NCBI GenBank assembly: GCA_022729235.1
Contig: JALDAJ010000001.1
Location: 700,442-764,441, forward strand
Source: Candidatus Nanohalarchaeota archaeon
Lineage (GTDB): Archaea > Nanohalarchaeota > Nanosalinia > Nanosalinales > Nanosalinaceae
Length of the DNA stretch: 64,000 bases
Reading direction: 5' to 3'
Shown here: piece after piece, positions 1 through 8,131 of the stretch
How positions within the stretch are numbered: the first letter of the stretch is position 1
Layout: each line of letters opens with the position of its first letter
Translations under genes and position numbers: made by a program
The notes under the pieces: model-generated
Told to the model about the DNA's origin: nothing
The model's input: the letters and a program-made list of their open reading frames with translations, nothing else
The model's database searches: none

Positions 1-24
1 TTAATTAAAGTAGTGGCGGTTAGA

Positions 25-137
25 TGCTGGCGCTGGGTTCGAAACTGCGAGGCAGTTTCTGTACCATAAGAAAATCTATGATTTTCGAGGATTTGAACCC
101 GAAGCTCGCCGTATCGGGAGCTTCTCTCATCAAATCC
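25..137. repeat. Hairpin cluster with T-arm-like fragments next to tRNA-Ser
   Basis: Three perfect inverted repeats lie in tandem: 41-59 (8-bp stem GAAACTGC, loop GAG), 70-86 (7-bp stem GAAAATC, loop TAT) and 101-124 (7-bp stem GAAGCTC, 10-nt loop). The third sits inside an outer palindrome, GGATTTGA at 89-96 with TCAAATCC at 130-137. That outer arm is T-loop sequence of a minus-strand tRNA. Positions 25-42 also resemble the 3' end of the adjacent tRNA-Ser. On the tRNA strand all of this lies downstream of the mature tRNA. No ORF is convincing here. Confidence 0.7.
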
Positions 138-154
138 GCAGTTTAGGCGTGAAA

Positions 155-243
155 CGCCGGCGCTGGGATTTGAACCCAGGAGGGCCGTCACAGCCCAGCA
201 GATCTCGAATCTGCCGCGTTCAACCAGACTCCGCCACGCCGGC
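155..243 (-). tRNA. tRNA-Ser (CGA)
   Basis: Read on the minus strand, the acceptor arms GCCGGCG and CGCCGGC pair fully and are followed by discriminator G, as expected for serine. The anticodon stem GCAGA/TCTGC holds the loop TTCGAGA, giving anticodon CGA. A long variable arm (TGGGC...GCCCT) makes it class II. The T arm is CTGGG-TTCAAAT-CCCAG. There is no intron, and CCA is not encoded. Confidence 0.95.
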
Positions 244-244
244 A

Positions 245-262
245 GAAACTTCTGGAAGTTTC
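245..262. repeat. Hairpin abutting the 5' end of tRNA-Ser
   Basis: GAAACTTC-TG-GAAGTTTC is a perfect 8-bp stem with a two-base loop, starting two bases outside the mature tRNA-Ser 5' end. It has the same GAA...TTC form as the hairpins on the other side of this tRNA. Confidence 0.7.
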
Positions 263-359
263 ATCACCAGAAACTGCGTTCCGACTTCGCCTCCAGCAGC
301 TTTCAGAATTAGGAGCTGTCGTGAAGCTTTTATTTAGTTGAGTTCCCGTTATCTGGTTT

Positions 360-1022
360 ATGGAGTACGGTTCTGTAGTTTTTGATATGGACGGAGTGAT
401 CCTTGACTCTATGAGGGACCATTCCTGGGTTTATGCTGCCGTTGAAAGGGTGGTGCAGGAAAAAGGTGTTGAAAGAGAGCTTGATAGAGGTGAAAAGGCG
501 GCGATACTTGGGGAGCAGGGTTTTGACCGTTGTGTTCAGTCTTGTGAGAAAATCGGTCTTGATCCTGGTGATGTCTGGACAGAGATTTGCCGCGCCACGA
601 CCCGTGTAAGAAAGGAGAGGATAGAAAGCGGGGAGATGACGCTTGTGGACGGTGCTGGAGAGATGATTAAAAAGATACACGCCCAGGAGAGGAAGATGGC
701 GCTGGTGAGTAACGCGCCGGATGAAGCTGTCAGGTTCGTTGTGCGACATTTTGAACTGGAGCGTTTTTTCGACTTCTATATAGGGTTAAGAGACTTCGAA
801 GACCTTGCCTCGAAGAAGCCTGCGCCGGACCACCTTGAGGTCGCGAAGGCAGAGCTCGGGAGAAACCCGTACCTGTACGTCGGGGATGCTGAGTCAGATG
901 TTATAGCAGCTCACAGGGCGGATATGGACGCGGCGTGGCTGCATCCTTCTAAGGAGTCTGACGTGAAGGCGGATTACGAACTTAAAGCACTGAACGCGCT
1001 GGAAAACGTGATTGATACGTGA
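360..1022 (+). CDS. HAD-superfamily phosphatase, first of a tandem pair
   Basis: A 220-residue HAD hydrolase, probably a small-metabolite phosphatase. It shows the nucleophile motif FDMDGVILDS near residues 8-17, motif II LVSNA in the middle, a Lys-Pro motif III (SKKPAPDHL), and motif IV YVGDAESDV. The cap between motifs I and II is helical, as in the phosphoglycolate phosphatase-like group. The substrate cannot be read from sequence. A TATA-like TTTTATTTAG about 26 bases before the ATG suggests a leaderless mRNA. The stop overlaps the next start by four bases, so the two HAD genes are co-transcribed. Confidence 0.85.
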   Translation: MEYGSVVFDMDGVILDSMRDHSWVYAAVERVVQEKGVERELDRGEKAAILGEQGFDRCVQSCEKIGLDPGDVWTEICRATTRVRKERIESGEMTLVDGAGEMIKKIHAQERKMALVSNAPDEAVRFVVRHFELERFFDFYIGLRDFEDLASKKPAPDHLEVAKAELGRNPYLYVGDAESDVIAAHRADMDAAWLHPSKESDVKADYELKALNALENVIDT

Positions 1023-1672
1023 GCTACGACGGCGTGATTTTCGACTTTGACGGCGTCCTTCTAAACTCTGGAGAGGATGGCTTTAAATGGGCAGGGAAGG
1101 CGAGAGAAGAGAAATCCCGTGAATTAGGCTACGACTACAGTTGTACAGCAGGATACATTTTTGCCTCTAGTTCATTCGAGGAGATGAAGAAAAAAGTGGA
1201 GCAGAGCCCGATGAGCTGGCAAGAGTTCATGGAGGTTGAAAAAGCTGCGGCACAAAGAAAGCTGGAACTTGTGAAGAGAGGACAGATGGAGCTTTTTCCT
1301 TCCGCCAGAGATGTTCTGGAAAATATAGGGGTTCCGAAGGCGGTTGTAAGCAACGCTTACGGGGACATAGTTGACGGTATAGTGAGACAGTTCGGGATAG
1401 ACGAGCACCTCGTGTACTGGACTGCGCCGAGACTGGATGATATCAAGAGATACCACAGCCTGGCGAAACCAGAGACAGACATGCTTGACCGCGCGATGAA
1501 AGAGATTGGTTCCCGTGACGTGATAATGGTCGGGGATAAGAAGTTTGATGTTCAGGCGGCGAAAAACGCGGGTATAGAATCTATTCTGGTCAACAGTTAC
1601 GGCGAAGATATCGATGCGGATCCTACTTATAGGGTTGAAAGCCTGGAAGAAGTACTCCGGATAGTCGGTTGA
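1019..1672 (+). CDS. HAD-superfamily phosphatase, second of a tandem pair
   Basis: A 217-residue HAD hydrolase starting at a GTG that overlaps the upstream stop (translational coupling). Motif I is FDFDGVLLNS, motif II is VVSNAYGD, motif III is the Lys in LAKPETD, and motif IV is MVGDKKFDVQAA. It is a distant paralog of the gene before it, with the same motif spacing but little similarity in the cap. The substrate is unknown. A thiolase-type gene follows closely and has its own promoter. Confidence 0.85.
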   Translation: MSYDGVIFDFDGVLLNSGEDGFKWAGKAREEKSRELGYDYSCTAGYIFASSSFEEMKKKVEQSPMSWQEFMEVEKAAAQRKLELVKRGQMELFPSARDVLENIGVPKAVVSNAYGDIVDGIVRQFGIDEHLVYWTAPRLDDIKRYHSLAKPETDMLDRAMKEIGSRDVIMVGDKKFDVQAAKNAGIESILVNSYGEDIDADPTYRVESLEEVLRIVG

Positions 1673-1707
1673 CAGCGTTAAAAATTTTCGCCGACGTTTT
1701 TCAGATT

Positions 1708-2673
1708 ATGACAGACGAAATCTGTTCAAAGTGTGATGCGGACGCGGTGATTCACCGCGAATATGAGGGCCGCTCGCTCTGCAAGAAGCACTTTTCTATA
1801 GATGTGAACAAGCAGGTCAAGAAGACTATAAGAGAAGGAGACCTGGTCGAGTCAGGTGACACGATAGCGGTCGGTCTCTCCGGTGGGAAAGACTCCGCGG
1901 TTCTGCTTGAACAGCTGGTAAAGGTCTTCGGTGAGCGACCGGATATCGAAATCGTTGGTGTGTCCGTCCACGAAGGGATCGATGAGTACCGCGACGAGTC
2001 GATAACAGCTGCGCAGGAACTGTGTGATGAACTCGGTGTGGCGCTTCACGTCGGGCGCTACAGTGATTACTACGATCTCAAGATGGACGATGTCGCGGAC
2101 GCGGGAGAGCGTGGGAACTGCACCTACTGCGGTATCTTCCGCCGCGACCTGTTGAACAAGTTAGCACGCGAAGTGGATGCGGACAAGATAGCTATCGGTC
2201 ACAACCTGGATGATGAGGCGCAGGCTATAATGATGAATTATATCAAGGGAGACACGAGGAGGCTGGCGCGCGTAGGTTCGAGAACGGACCAGGTGTCGCA
2301 CGACAAGTTCGTGCCGCGTATCAAGCCTCTTCTTGACGTCAGGGAGAAAGAAATCGCGCTTTACTCCCGGCTCCATGACTTGGGTGTCATCGACCGCTGC
2401 CCGCATGTTCAGGAGGGGACTCTGCGTCCCATGGTGAAGTCGTTCCTCAACAAGCTGGAGAGCCAGATGCCGGGTATAAAGCATTCCATCGTTTCCCAGG
2501 GTCACGACCTCTCCTCGCTCGTTGAAGAGAATTTTGAGTTCGAGGATTCGGAAATCAAGGAATGCGAGAGATGCGGTGAGCCGTGCTCCGGCGGTCTCTG
2601 TAGGAAGTGCCAGTTGCTTGATGATATAAAGAAGGCGGCGGACGAGAGCGAAGAACACGACTTCGAGAAATAA
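1708..2673 (+). CDS. ncsA: tRNA 2-thiolation PP-loop ATPase (TtuA/Ncs6 family)
   Basis: A 321-residue member of the TtuA/Ncs6 family, which adenylates and thiolates U34 or U54 in tRNA using a ubiquitin-like sulfur carrier. The PP-loop GLSGGKDSA lies near residue 56. A zinc site CSKC...C is at the N terminus and a second one (CERCGEPC...CRKC) is at the C terminus. CTYCG and GHNLDDEAQ are also typical. An in-frame TTG exists at 1669, but ATG 1708 is preferred because it places TTAAAAATTTT about 26 bases upstream and starts just before the zinc finger as in homologs. The sulfur carrier is not in this window. Confidence 0.9.
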   Translation: MTDEICSKCDADAVIHREYEGRSLCKKHFSIDVNKQVKKTIREGDLVESGDTIAVGLSGGKDSAVLLEQLVKVFGERPDIEIVGVSVHEGIDEYRDESITAAQELCDELGVALHVGRYSDYYDLKMDDVADAGERGNCTYCGIFRRDLLNKLAREVDADKIAIGHNLDDEAQAIMMNYIKGDTRRLARVGSRTDQVSHDKFVPRIKPLLDVREKEIALYSRLHDLGVIDRCPHVQEGTLRPMVKSFLNKLESQMPGIKHSIVSQGHDLSSLVEENFEFEDSEIKECERCGEPCSGGLCRKCQLLDDIKKAADESEEHDFEK

Positions 2674-2735
2674 ACCGGGGCGACGGATGTTTTTTCATTA
2701 TAAAAGAATTGACGGACCGTTGAATCCGGTTGACT

Positions 2736-3242
2736 ATGGATAGAAAGTTGATTCAGGTGACCCTTGCTTTCGTGGTCATCGCTGGAACAGTTTCCGCCCA
2801 GTCCCAGGATGCCGCTGAAAACGCTGTTCACAAGGTCGGGATAGTATCGGACCACGGTCCGCAGGTATTCCAATGTGAGCCCGGCAGTATTCCGGAGACT
2901 TCGCTCCTGGATAAGATGGAGAGCGAGGTAAAGAAGTTCTTTGATGTCGAAGAACAGGAGGAACCCGACCGCTGTAAGTACTGGTCACGTGAGTACGCTG
3001 TCCCTCAAGATGAGAACACGACTGAGTACAGGATAGGGGTCGTGAAGTACGAGAACAGGAGTGAAGAAGCACTTCTGGTCGCTGAGAGAGATGGTAGCGG
3101 AGTGTCCTACGCGGATGTCCTTGCTGACGGTGAGAGTGTGGGAGCTACTGGTGCTGACGGTATGTTCGAGCTTGATCTAGTGAATGTTTCCCGGGTAGAG
3201 GTCAAGACGTCCGACGGGAAGCTGGGGCTGGAAACTAGGTAG
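2736..3242 (+). CDS. Secreted protein, tandem paralog A
   Basis: A predicted exported protein of 168 residues with a Sec signal peptide (MDRKLIQ then a hydrophobic run ending VSAQ). The mature part is acidic. It has a conserved pair of cysteines (VFQC and DRCKYW) and a C-terminal beta-rich domain with the pattern DG-E-S-V-G-A-T-x-x-x-G. This resembles carboxypeptidase-regulatory or PEGA-like folds, though I cannot assign a family. It is clearly homologous to the next gene. ATG 2736 is preferred over TTG 2730. TATAAAAG lies about 32 bases upstream. Confidence 0.75.
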   Translation: MDRKLIQVTLAFVVIAGTVSAQSQDAAENAVHKVGIVSDHGPQVFQCEPGSIPETSLLDKMESEVKKFFDVEEQEEPDRCKYWSREYAVPQDENTTEYRIGVVKYENRSEEALLVAERDGSGVSYADVLADGESVGATGADGMFELDLVNVSRVEVKTSDGKLGLETR

Positions 3243-3385
3243 CGGAGAACTCTCCCTCCAACCTTCATTTCTTTTTTCTGTATATTCTATTTAAGGTGTT
3301 GTAACTCTTAGGACAGGATATAATCGCCTCTCCGAATAAAAGGGTTTTAATAAGGATTCTAAATACTGGGCTAAGGTGTTATTTG

Positions 3386-3877
3386 ATGAGGCAAAAGTCC
3401 GTCGCCCTAGTCGCTGGTTTGATAGTAGCCTTTACTTTCCACGCCACTGCGGCGCCGGCAGATGACTCCGGGGAGGTGGTGGAGCCGGAGGTCTTTGAAT
3501 GCGATTCTGATGATGTGCCTGATACCTCTATAACCGAGAAGTTCCGGAATGACGTGCTGAGCTTACTGGACCCTGAAGGTTACGACGAGAGATATCCTGA
3601 TGAGTGCAAGTCGTGGGCTGAAGAGTACAGGGTCGGGAGCGGTGAAAGCAACAGCAAGTACGCCGTGGAAGTTATGAAGTACGCCGGCGATGAGTGGGAC
3701 GCGGTTATCATGGTGGAGAGAAACGGTGGCGGCGTCCGGTACGCAAACGTCGAGCTGGACGGTGAAAGTATAGGAGCCACGGATTCACAGGGAATGCTTA
3801 AGACAGAACTGCCGGAAGATTTCAGCATCACAGTCAATACTTCTGACGGAGAATTCACGCTGGAAGGTACCAGGTAG
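3386..3877 (+). CDS. Secreted protein, tandem paralog B
   Basis: A 163-residue exported protein with signal peptide MRQKSVALVAGLIVAF...ATAAP. It aligns along its length with the preceding gene: VFEC and DECKSW give the same two cysteines, and VRYANVELDGESIGAT matches VSYADVLADGESVGAT. A single beta-sandwich-like domain exposed outside the cell is likely. The genes are separated by about 140 bases containing an AT-rich promoter, so each is probably transcribed alone. Function is unknown. ATG 3386 is chosen over TTG 3383. Confidence 0.75.
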   Translation: MRQKSVALVAGLIVAFTFHATAAPADDSGEVVEPEVFECDSDDVPDTSITEKFRNDVLSLLDPEGYDERYPDECKSWAEEYRVGSGESNSKYAVEVMKYAGDEWDAVIMVERNGGGVRYANVELDGESIGATDSQGMLKTELPEDFSITVNTSDGEFTLEGTR

Positions 3878-3936
3878 AGTCTTATACCGGTTTAACCGGG
3901 GTCAATAAAAGCGTGGATTTAATACATAGTAATATA

Positions 3937-4899
3937 ATGAAAGCTATCGTTTTAGCCGGTGGACACGCCACACGACTCTGGCCCGTGACGAAGGACCGGG
4001 CGAAACCTCTCCTACCTCTAGGCGACAGACCTATAATAGATTTCATCGTGGAGGAGCTGGAGGAAGAGGTTGACGACATAATCGTATCTACTAACGAAAA
4101 ATTTGCCTCCGACTTCGAGAAGTATATCGAAGACTTCGAACGTGAAGCCCGGGTGGTAGTCGAGAACCAGGGCTCCGAGGAGGAGAAGCCCGGGACAATC
4201 GGCGCGATAATCCAGCTGATAGAGAAAGAAGGTATCGACGAGGATCTGCTGATTGTCAACGGTGACAACTACCTCGGGTTCAGTTTTTCAGAACTCCTTG
4301 AGTTCTGCCGACACAAGGAGGCGCCGGTGAACGTGGTATATGATCTTGAACGTCTTGAAATGGCTTCATCCTTCGGGGTTGTTGACGTTAACGGTGACAG
4401 GATAGTTGACTTCGAGGAGAAGCCGGAGGAGCCTCCTTCGACCCTGATATCTACAGGTGTTTACTTCTTCCCGTCGCACCGTGTATCGATGTTCAAACAG
4501 TACGAGGAGCACTTCAAGGATTCCGAGGTTCCTGCGGATGAGTATCTCGACGAGCCCGGAAGACTGCTGGAGTGGGGTAAGGACCAGGCAGAGATATTCG
4601 CGTTCTCGTTTGACGGGGACTGGTTCGATGTCGGTACGCCCGAGGGTTACCTTGAGGCGCTTGACGCGGTGATGGACGGGAATATTGTCCATGGCGAGAC
4701 AGACGGGTGTGATATCGGTGAGAATGTTTTGGTCCTGCAGAATGCGGAGCTTGAGAATGTTGTGATAGAGAACAGTATCGTTTTCCCTGAGACCAGGATC
4801 AAGGATTCCGAGGTCAGGAACTCGCTAGTCGACAGCCACTCCGAAGTGGTTGACGCGGATATAAACGATGCTATCCTCGGGAAGCATACCTCGATGTAG
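3937..4899 (+). CDS. Sugar-phosphate nucleotidyltransferase with left-handed beta-helix tail
   Basis: A 320-residue NTP-transferase (glucose-1-phosphate thymidylyl/uridylyl or mannose-1-phosphate guanylyltransferase type). It makes an activated sugar for surface glycans. The N-terminal signature is LAGGHATRLWPVTKDRAKPL, with GDNY for metal and sugar binding, EKP, and DGDWFDVGTPEGYLEA. The C terminus (about 255-320) has short hexapeptide-like turns (IGENV, LENVVIENSIV), as in bifunctional archaeal ST0452-like enzymes but shortened. The in-frame GTG at 3913 is rejected because ATG 3937 precedes the canonical MKAIVLAGG start. Confidence 0.85.
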   Translation: MKAIVLAGGHATRLWPVTKDRAKPLLPLGDRPIIDFIVEELEEEVDDIIVSTNEKFASDFEKYIEDFEREARVVVENQGSEEEKPGTIGAIIQLIEKEGIDEDLLIVNGDNYLGFSFSELLEFCRHKEAPVNVVYDLERLEMASSFGVVDVNGDRIVDFEEKPEEPPSTLISTGVYFFPSHRVSMFKQYEEHFKDSEVPADEYLDEPGRLLEWGKDQAEIFAFSFDGDWFDVGTPEGYLEALDAVMDGNIVHGETDGCDIGENVLVLQNAELENVVIENSIVFPETRIKDSEVRNSLVDSHSEVVDADINDAILGKHTSM

Positions 4900-5101
4900 G
4901 TTCAGTGTGATATGGGTCGGGAGACACGTATCCTGTGATTGACTGGTAGACTTGCTGAGCGGAGTTGTAAACACGTTTTACAGCGTTATTCTCTCCGTAT
5001 AAGACTTCTGAACAGCAACCTGTAGATGACTCCTCGCTATCAGGGACGGCTGCGTCAAGTCCTTCCTCCTGGAAGCGTTCAAGGTAGTTTTTCAGTGACA
5101 T
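4871..5101 (-). CDS. Small hypothetical protein
   Basis: A 76-residue acidic ORF starting MSLKNYLERFQEEG, 26 bases downstream of the zincin-like gene on the same strand. Its 3' end overlaps the sugar nucleotidyltransferase by 29 bases in convergent orientation. It has no recognisable domain and no signal or membrane segment. Operonic position and a plausible acidic composition support it, but the overlap keeps confidence moderate. Confidence 0.45.
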   Translation of the reverse strand: MSLKNYLERFQEEGLDAAVPDSEESSTGCCSEVLYGENNAVKRVYNSAQQVYQSITGYVSPDPYHTEPTSRYASRG

Positions 5102-5127
5102 ACACTTTTTCTGGAACTGAACCTTTA

Positions 5128-5844
5128 TCAGAACTGTTTTACTGCGGTGTTATACTGCATAGAATTTTCAGCAGTACCGAGATACCCGTCTATCTCTCCC
5201 CAGCTTTCTTCGAAGTCAGTAAGGTATCTGTCCTGGAACTGTTGGTAATTGAAGCCGGTATCTAGGTATCCCGTCTGGCTGAGTTCCTGCGCCCCGTAGC
5301 TGAATTCTCTGCCGCTGGTGTAGGCATCCATGACTTCCTGTTCCATCTTCTCTATATCCTCCATCAGCTCCGTTTCCGGGTCGATACCTTTCTGCTTCAG
5401 CTCCCGTTCCCGCCTTTCTTTTTCATGAGGGTAGGAGCTCGGTAGGTCCTGCGGTAGTATCTTGTCGATTATCAGCTCTACCTCGCCCTCCATGTCGCTA
5501 ACTGTCCGACCGCTCATCTCCTTCACGAACTCTTCGGAGACACCGAACCTCTGTCTCAGCCAGTCGGAGAGTGTGTTGTTGAACTGCTTGACGTGCAGGA
5601 GCTCGTGTAGGACGGTCCTTCTCTTCTCTACTTCAGGTATTCGGGAAAAGCGGTGCCGGTTGAAGACCAGTTCCGTCCTTGCCCCGTTGAACCGGGTCTG
5701 TGCGAGAATATCTTGTGGCAGGTAATCTATCTCAATGCGGTCTATCTCCGATCCTGCTTCCAGCCCGAACTCTTCCGACACGCGGTTTACTCTGTCCTGT
5801 ACGCCCGCGGTGGGGTTCTTTGAGTCGGCGGTTACTCCTATCAT
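5128..5844 (-). CDS. Uncharacterised zincin-like metalloprotease
   Basis: A 238-residue protein with the zinc motif HELLHVKQ near residue 81, preceded by KRRTVL as in gluzincins. A possible third ligand or helper acid lies in DMEGEVELI about 40 residues later. The rest is acidic and helical, with no signal peptide or membrane span, so it is probably cytosolic. It starts five bases after the htpX stop, so the pair is transcribed together. Related folds are SprT-like and M48 peptidases; I cannot place it closer. Confidence 0.65.
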   Translation of the reverse strand: MIGVTADSKNPTAGVQDRVNRVSEEFGLEAGSEIDRIEIDYLPQDILAQTRFNGARTELVFNRHRFSRIPEVEKRRTVLHELLHVKQFNNTLSDWLRQRFGVSEEFVKEMSGRTVSDMEGEVELIIDKILPQDLPSSYPHEKERRERELKQKGIDPETELMEDIEKMEQEVMDAYTSGREFSYGAQELSQTGYLDTGFNYQQFQDRYLTDFEESWGEIDGYLGTAENSMQYNTAVKQF

Positions 5845-5849
5845 CGGGA

Positions 5850-6710
5850 CTAGACAGCTGTGTTTTCTATATTTTCCAGTCTTTTGTCAAGTGATGGGTG
5901 TGTTGAGAAGAACCTTGTCATCTTGTCGCCGGAGAACGGGTTCTCTATGAAAAGGTTGGAACCGGTCTCCTGGACCTGTGATGCCTTGTACTGGGAATTC
6001 TTGTTGGCGGAGCTTATCTTCCTGAGTGCGTCCTGGAGCCCGTTTTTCTGTCCGTGAATCCTGACTGCGTGCGAGTCGGCGCGGAACTCCATGCTCCTGG
6101 AGATTGCGAACCTGATGACCATGGCGATTATAGGTACGAGGATGAAGAACGCAAGTGATGCGACGGCTTCACCTCTCCTCCGGTCGCCCGAAAACATGGC
6201 GCCCCAGAAAGCCAATCTTGCGAGCACCGCTACCGCTCCTGCGATTGTAGCGACCGACGCATTGATGAGTGTGTCGCGGTTCTTGATGTGCGCGAGCTCG
6301 TGTGCAACTACGCCCGCGATTTCGTCTCTGTCGAGATGCTGCATCAGTCCTTCTGTCAGGCAGACCACACCTTTCTCGGGCGACCTGCCTGTTGCGAATG
6401 CGTTCGGTACCTGCATGTCGTTCTTATAGAGCCGGGGTTTCGGTATGTCCGCGTTCTCCGCCAGCTCCTCAAGCATTTCGTGATACTCAGGGTAGTCCTC
6501 CTCCGACATCTCTTCTGCGCCGTACATTTTCAGGACGATGCGGTCGGAGAACCAGTAGCTCCCAAAGTTCATCAGTCCTGCGAAGAGCAGCGCGATAACC
6601 ATTCCAGCTTCTCCTCCTAGAGTGTATCCTGCGCCTAGAAAGACGGCTGTAAGTACTGTTAGAAGCCCGAATACTTTGAAGTTAGCTTTTACACCCTGTG
6701 CTGTTACCAT
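5850..6710 (-). CDS. htpX: HtpX-type membrane zinc protease (M48)
   Basis: A 286-residue integral membrane metalloprotease for membrane-protein quality control. Two N-terminal transmembrane helices are followed by a cytosolic zincin core. The zinc motif is VVAHELAHIKNRD near residue 138, with the third ligand in SMEFRADSHAV. Two further hydrophobic segments (ASVATIAGAVAV and AFFILVPIIAMVI) lie between these motifs, the usual HtpX layout and length. A TTTAATAC box sits about 30 bases upstream. It forms an operon with the zincin-like gene downstream. Confidence 0.93.
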   Translation of the reverse strand: MVTAQGVKANFKVFGLLTVLTAVFLGAGYTLGGEAGMVIALLFAGLMNFGSYWFSDRIVLKMYGAEEMSEEDYPEYHEMLEELAENADIPKPRLYKNDMQVPNAFATGRSPEKGVVCLTEGLMQHLDRDEIAGVVAHELAHIKNRDTLINASVATIAGAVAVLARLAFWGAMFSGDRRRGEAVASLAFFILVPIIAMVIRFAISRSMEFRADSHAVRIHGQKNGLQDALRKISSANKNSQYKASQVQETGSNLFIENPFSGDKMTRFFSTHPSLDKRLENIENTAV

Positions 6711-6733
6711 GGTTTATCATTAACTTACGTGGT

Positions 6734-7228
6734 TCAAGTATTAAATTCGCTTTCAATGGTGTCGATTACAGGTTTCATATCCCTGTCAAACCTCCAGTTT
6801 TCCTGGGTTATCCTGTCAATCGGCAGGAATTCTGGTTCTCCTTCTGTGGAGCCTGATTTTTCTCCTCCAACAATTTCTGCCTTAAATAATGCTACAGAGC
6901 CCCGGCCTTCTTGTCTTATGCTTCCGAGGTACTCTTCTATTTCGACTTCAAAACCGGTTTCTTCCCCGGTCTCCCTGGCAGCTGTCTCCTCCAGTTTTTC
7001 ACCGGGTTCGGGTGTACCTCCCGGGAGCATGTAGAAGTCGTTTTTCCTGACTACAAGTAGTTCGTTGTCTTTAACTACCAGGGTGCTGGCGCCTGTGAAT
7101 GGGTAAAATATCCTTGCTACAAGTTTTTCCATTAACTCCTGTGGTTTCCCTCTTTCCAGGAATCGGAACCAGTCTCTGCATCTTATCCACAGCTTGAGAG
7201 GCATAAAGAAACCGTGGTTTCTATCCAT
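6734..7228 (-). CDS. Nudix hydrolase
   Basis: A 164-residue Nudix enzyme hydrolysing a nucleoside-diphosphate-linked substrate. The Nudix box is complete near residues 70-92: GGTPEPGEKLEETAA, then the RETGEETGF helix with its metal-binding glutamates. An N-terminal extension of about 40 residues (MDRNHGFFMPLKLW) precedes the fold and looks like a helical cap. It is oriented with htpX downstream, but htpX has its own promoter in the gap. Substrate is unknown. Confidence 0.85.
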   Translation of the reverse strand: MDRNHGFFMPLKLWIRCRDWFRFLERGKPQELMEKLVARIFYPFTGASTLVVKDNELLVVRKNDFYMLPGGTPEPGEKLEETAARETGEETGFEVEIEEYLGSIRQEGRGSVALFKAEIVGGEKSGSTEGEPEFLPIDRITQENWRFDRDMKPVIDTIESEFNT

Positions 7229-7272
7229 TTCAATGTTTCAGAGGGTGGAAAAAAGAAGGGCTTATATGAGAT

Positions 7273-8016
7273 TTACTGCAGTGGGAACTGCTCTTCTTCG
7301 TCTTCCATCTCGTTCTCTTCTTCCATCTCTGGTTCTTCTTCATCGAGGTACTGGTGTTCTCCCTGTTCTATCCTGTCCTGGAGTTCATCGTAGCTGTAGC
7401 ATTCCTCCTGTGGTTCCAGATCGACAAGGAAGTACTCACATGCCACTAACGTGTCCTGGTCAAGCTGTTCTATGCTGTCAGCTCCGACAGACATGGTTAT
7501 CTGCCCGTCGTCCAGTACAAGTGCCATGTAGTTTCCTTCGTCATCGCTGGCGTAGAAGAAGTCAGGATTCTCCTGCTGTTGCTCTTCATCAGGTTGCTGT
7601 TGGGGTTCCTGCTGCTCCTGCATCGGTTCCTGGTTCTCCTCGTTCATCTCATTGTTCTCCATCTCGTCTCCCGGGATTTCTTCGGGTAGCTCAGGTTCTC
7701 CAGGAGGTTCTGCTAGTGCCATGTCCTGGCATTCTGAGCTCGTTATCACTCTCTCATCTCCGAGACCCCACCATTCGGACTCTACTTCGACGAACTGCTG
7801 GCAGATCTGTGCTGTTTCATCGTCAAGCTCTGCGAAGCTTTCTACGGTGCCGTAGATGTACGTCGCGTCCTCACCGAAGAGGACGACATACATGTCTCCT
7901 TCATCGTCAAACCCGTAGATAGAGTTCAGGTTTCCGTCTGCCTGCTGTGCTGCGACTGCTCCGGACATTCCTATAGCTACTAGAGCTGCAAGTACTGTGA
8001 GTAGTGCTTTGTTCAT
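7273..8016 (-). CDS. Secreted acidic protein with an internal duplication
   Basis: A 247-residue exported protein. The signal peptide is MNKALLTVLAALVAIG...AVAAQQ. Two copies of a beta-rich unit follow. FDDEGDMYVVLFGED...ICQQF is near residues 35-80 and ASDDEGNYMALVLDD...ACEYF near 155-200. They are joined by a disordered Glu/Gln/Pro/Met/Asn linker, and a very acidic tail follows. Each unit has two cysteines, suggesting disulfides outside the cell. ATG 8016 is chosen over GTG 8025 because AGGTGG precedes it at ribosome-binding distance. Function is unknown. Confidence 0.75.
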   Translation of the reverse strand: MNKALLTVLAALVAIGMSGAVAAQQADGNLNSIYGFDDEGDMYVVLFGEDATYIYGTVESFAELDDETAQICQQFVEVESEWWGLGDERVITSSECQDMALAEPPGEPELPEEIPGDEMENNEMNEENQEPMQEQQEPQQQPDEEQQQENPDFFYASDDEGNYMALVLDDGQITMSVGADSIEQLDQDTLVACEYFLVDLEPQEECYSYDELQDRIEQGEHQYLDEEEPEMEEENEMEDEEEQFPLQ

Positions 8017-8131
8017 GTTTGCCACCTGTGAAGAGAACCCCGCTTAAATAAAATATGGGTTATTGCAGTCTAACACAGTTGATTTGAGGCAATGATGGGT
8101 TTAGAACAGTGTAAAAGGAAAAGTAAAAGTA

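Noticed and set aside
1-154. A second tRNA gene left of tRNA-Ser
   Set aside because: T-arm-like pieces (TTCGAA, TTTGAACCC) are present, but no acceptor stem, D arm or anticodon arm can be assembled; the segment is better explained by hairpins and partial copies.
330-749. Minus-strand frame opposite the first HAD gene
   Set aside because: Its composition is basic and His/Arg/Leu rich, unlike this acidic proteome, and the opposite strand carries a complete HAD protein.
1669-1707. TTG start for the tRNA thiolase
   Set aside because: The added 13 residues are not part of the family, and the TATA-like TTAAAAATTTT would fall inside the coding region.
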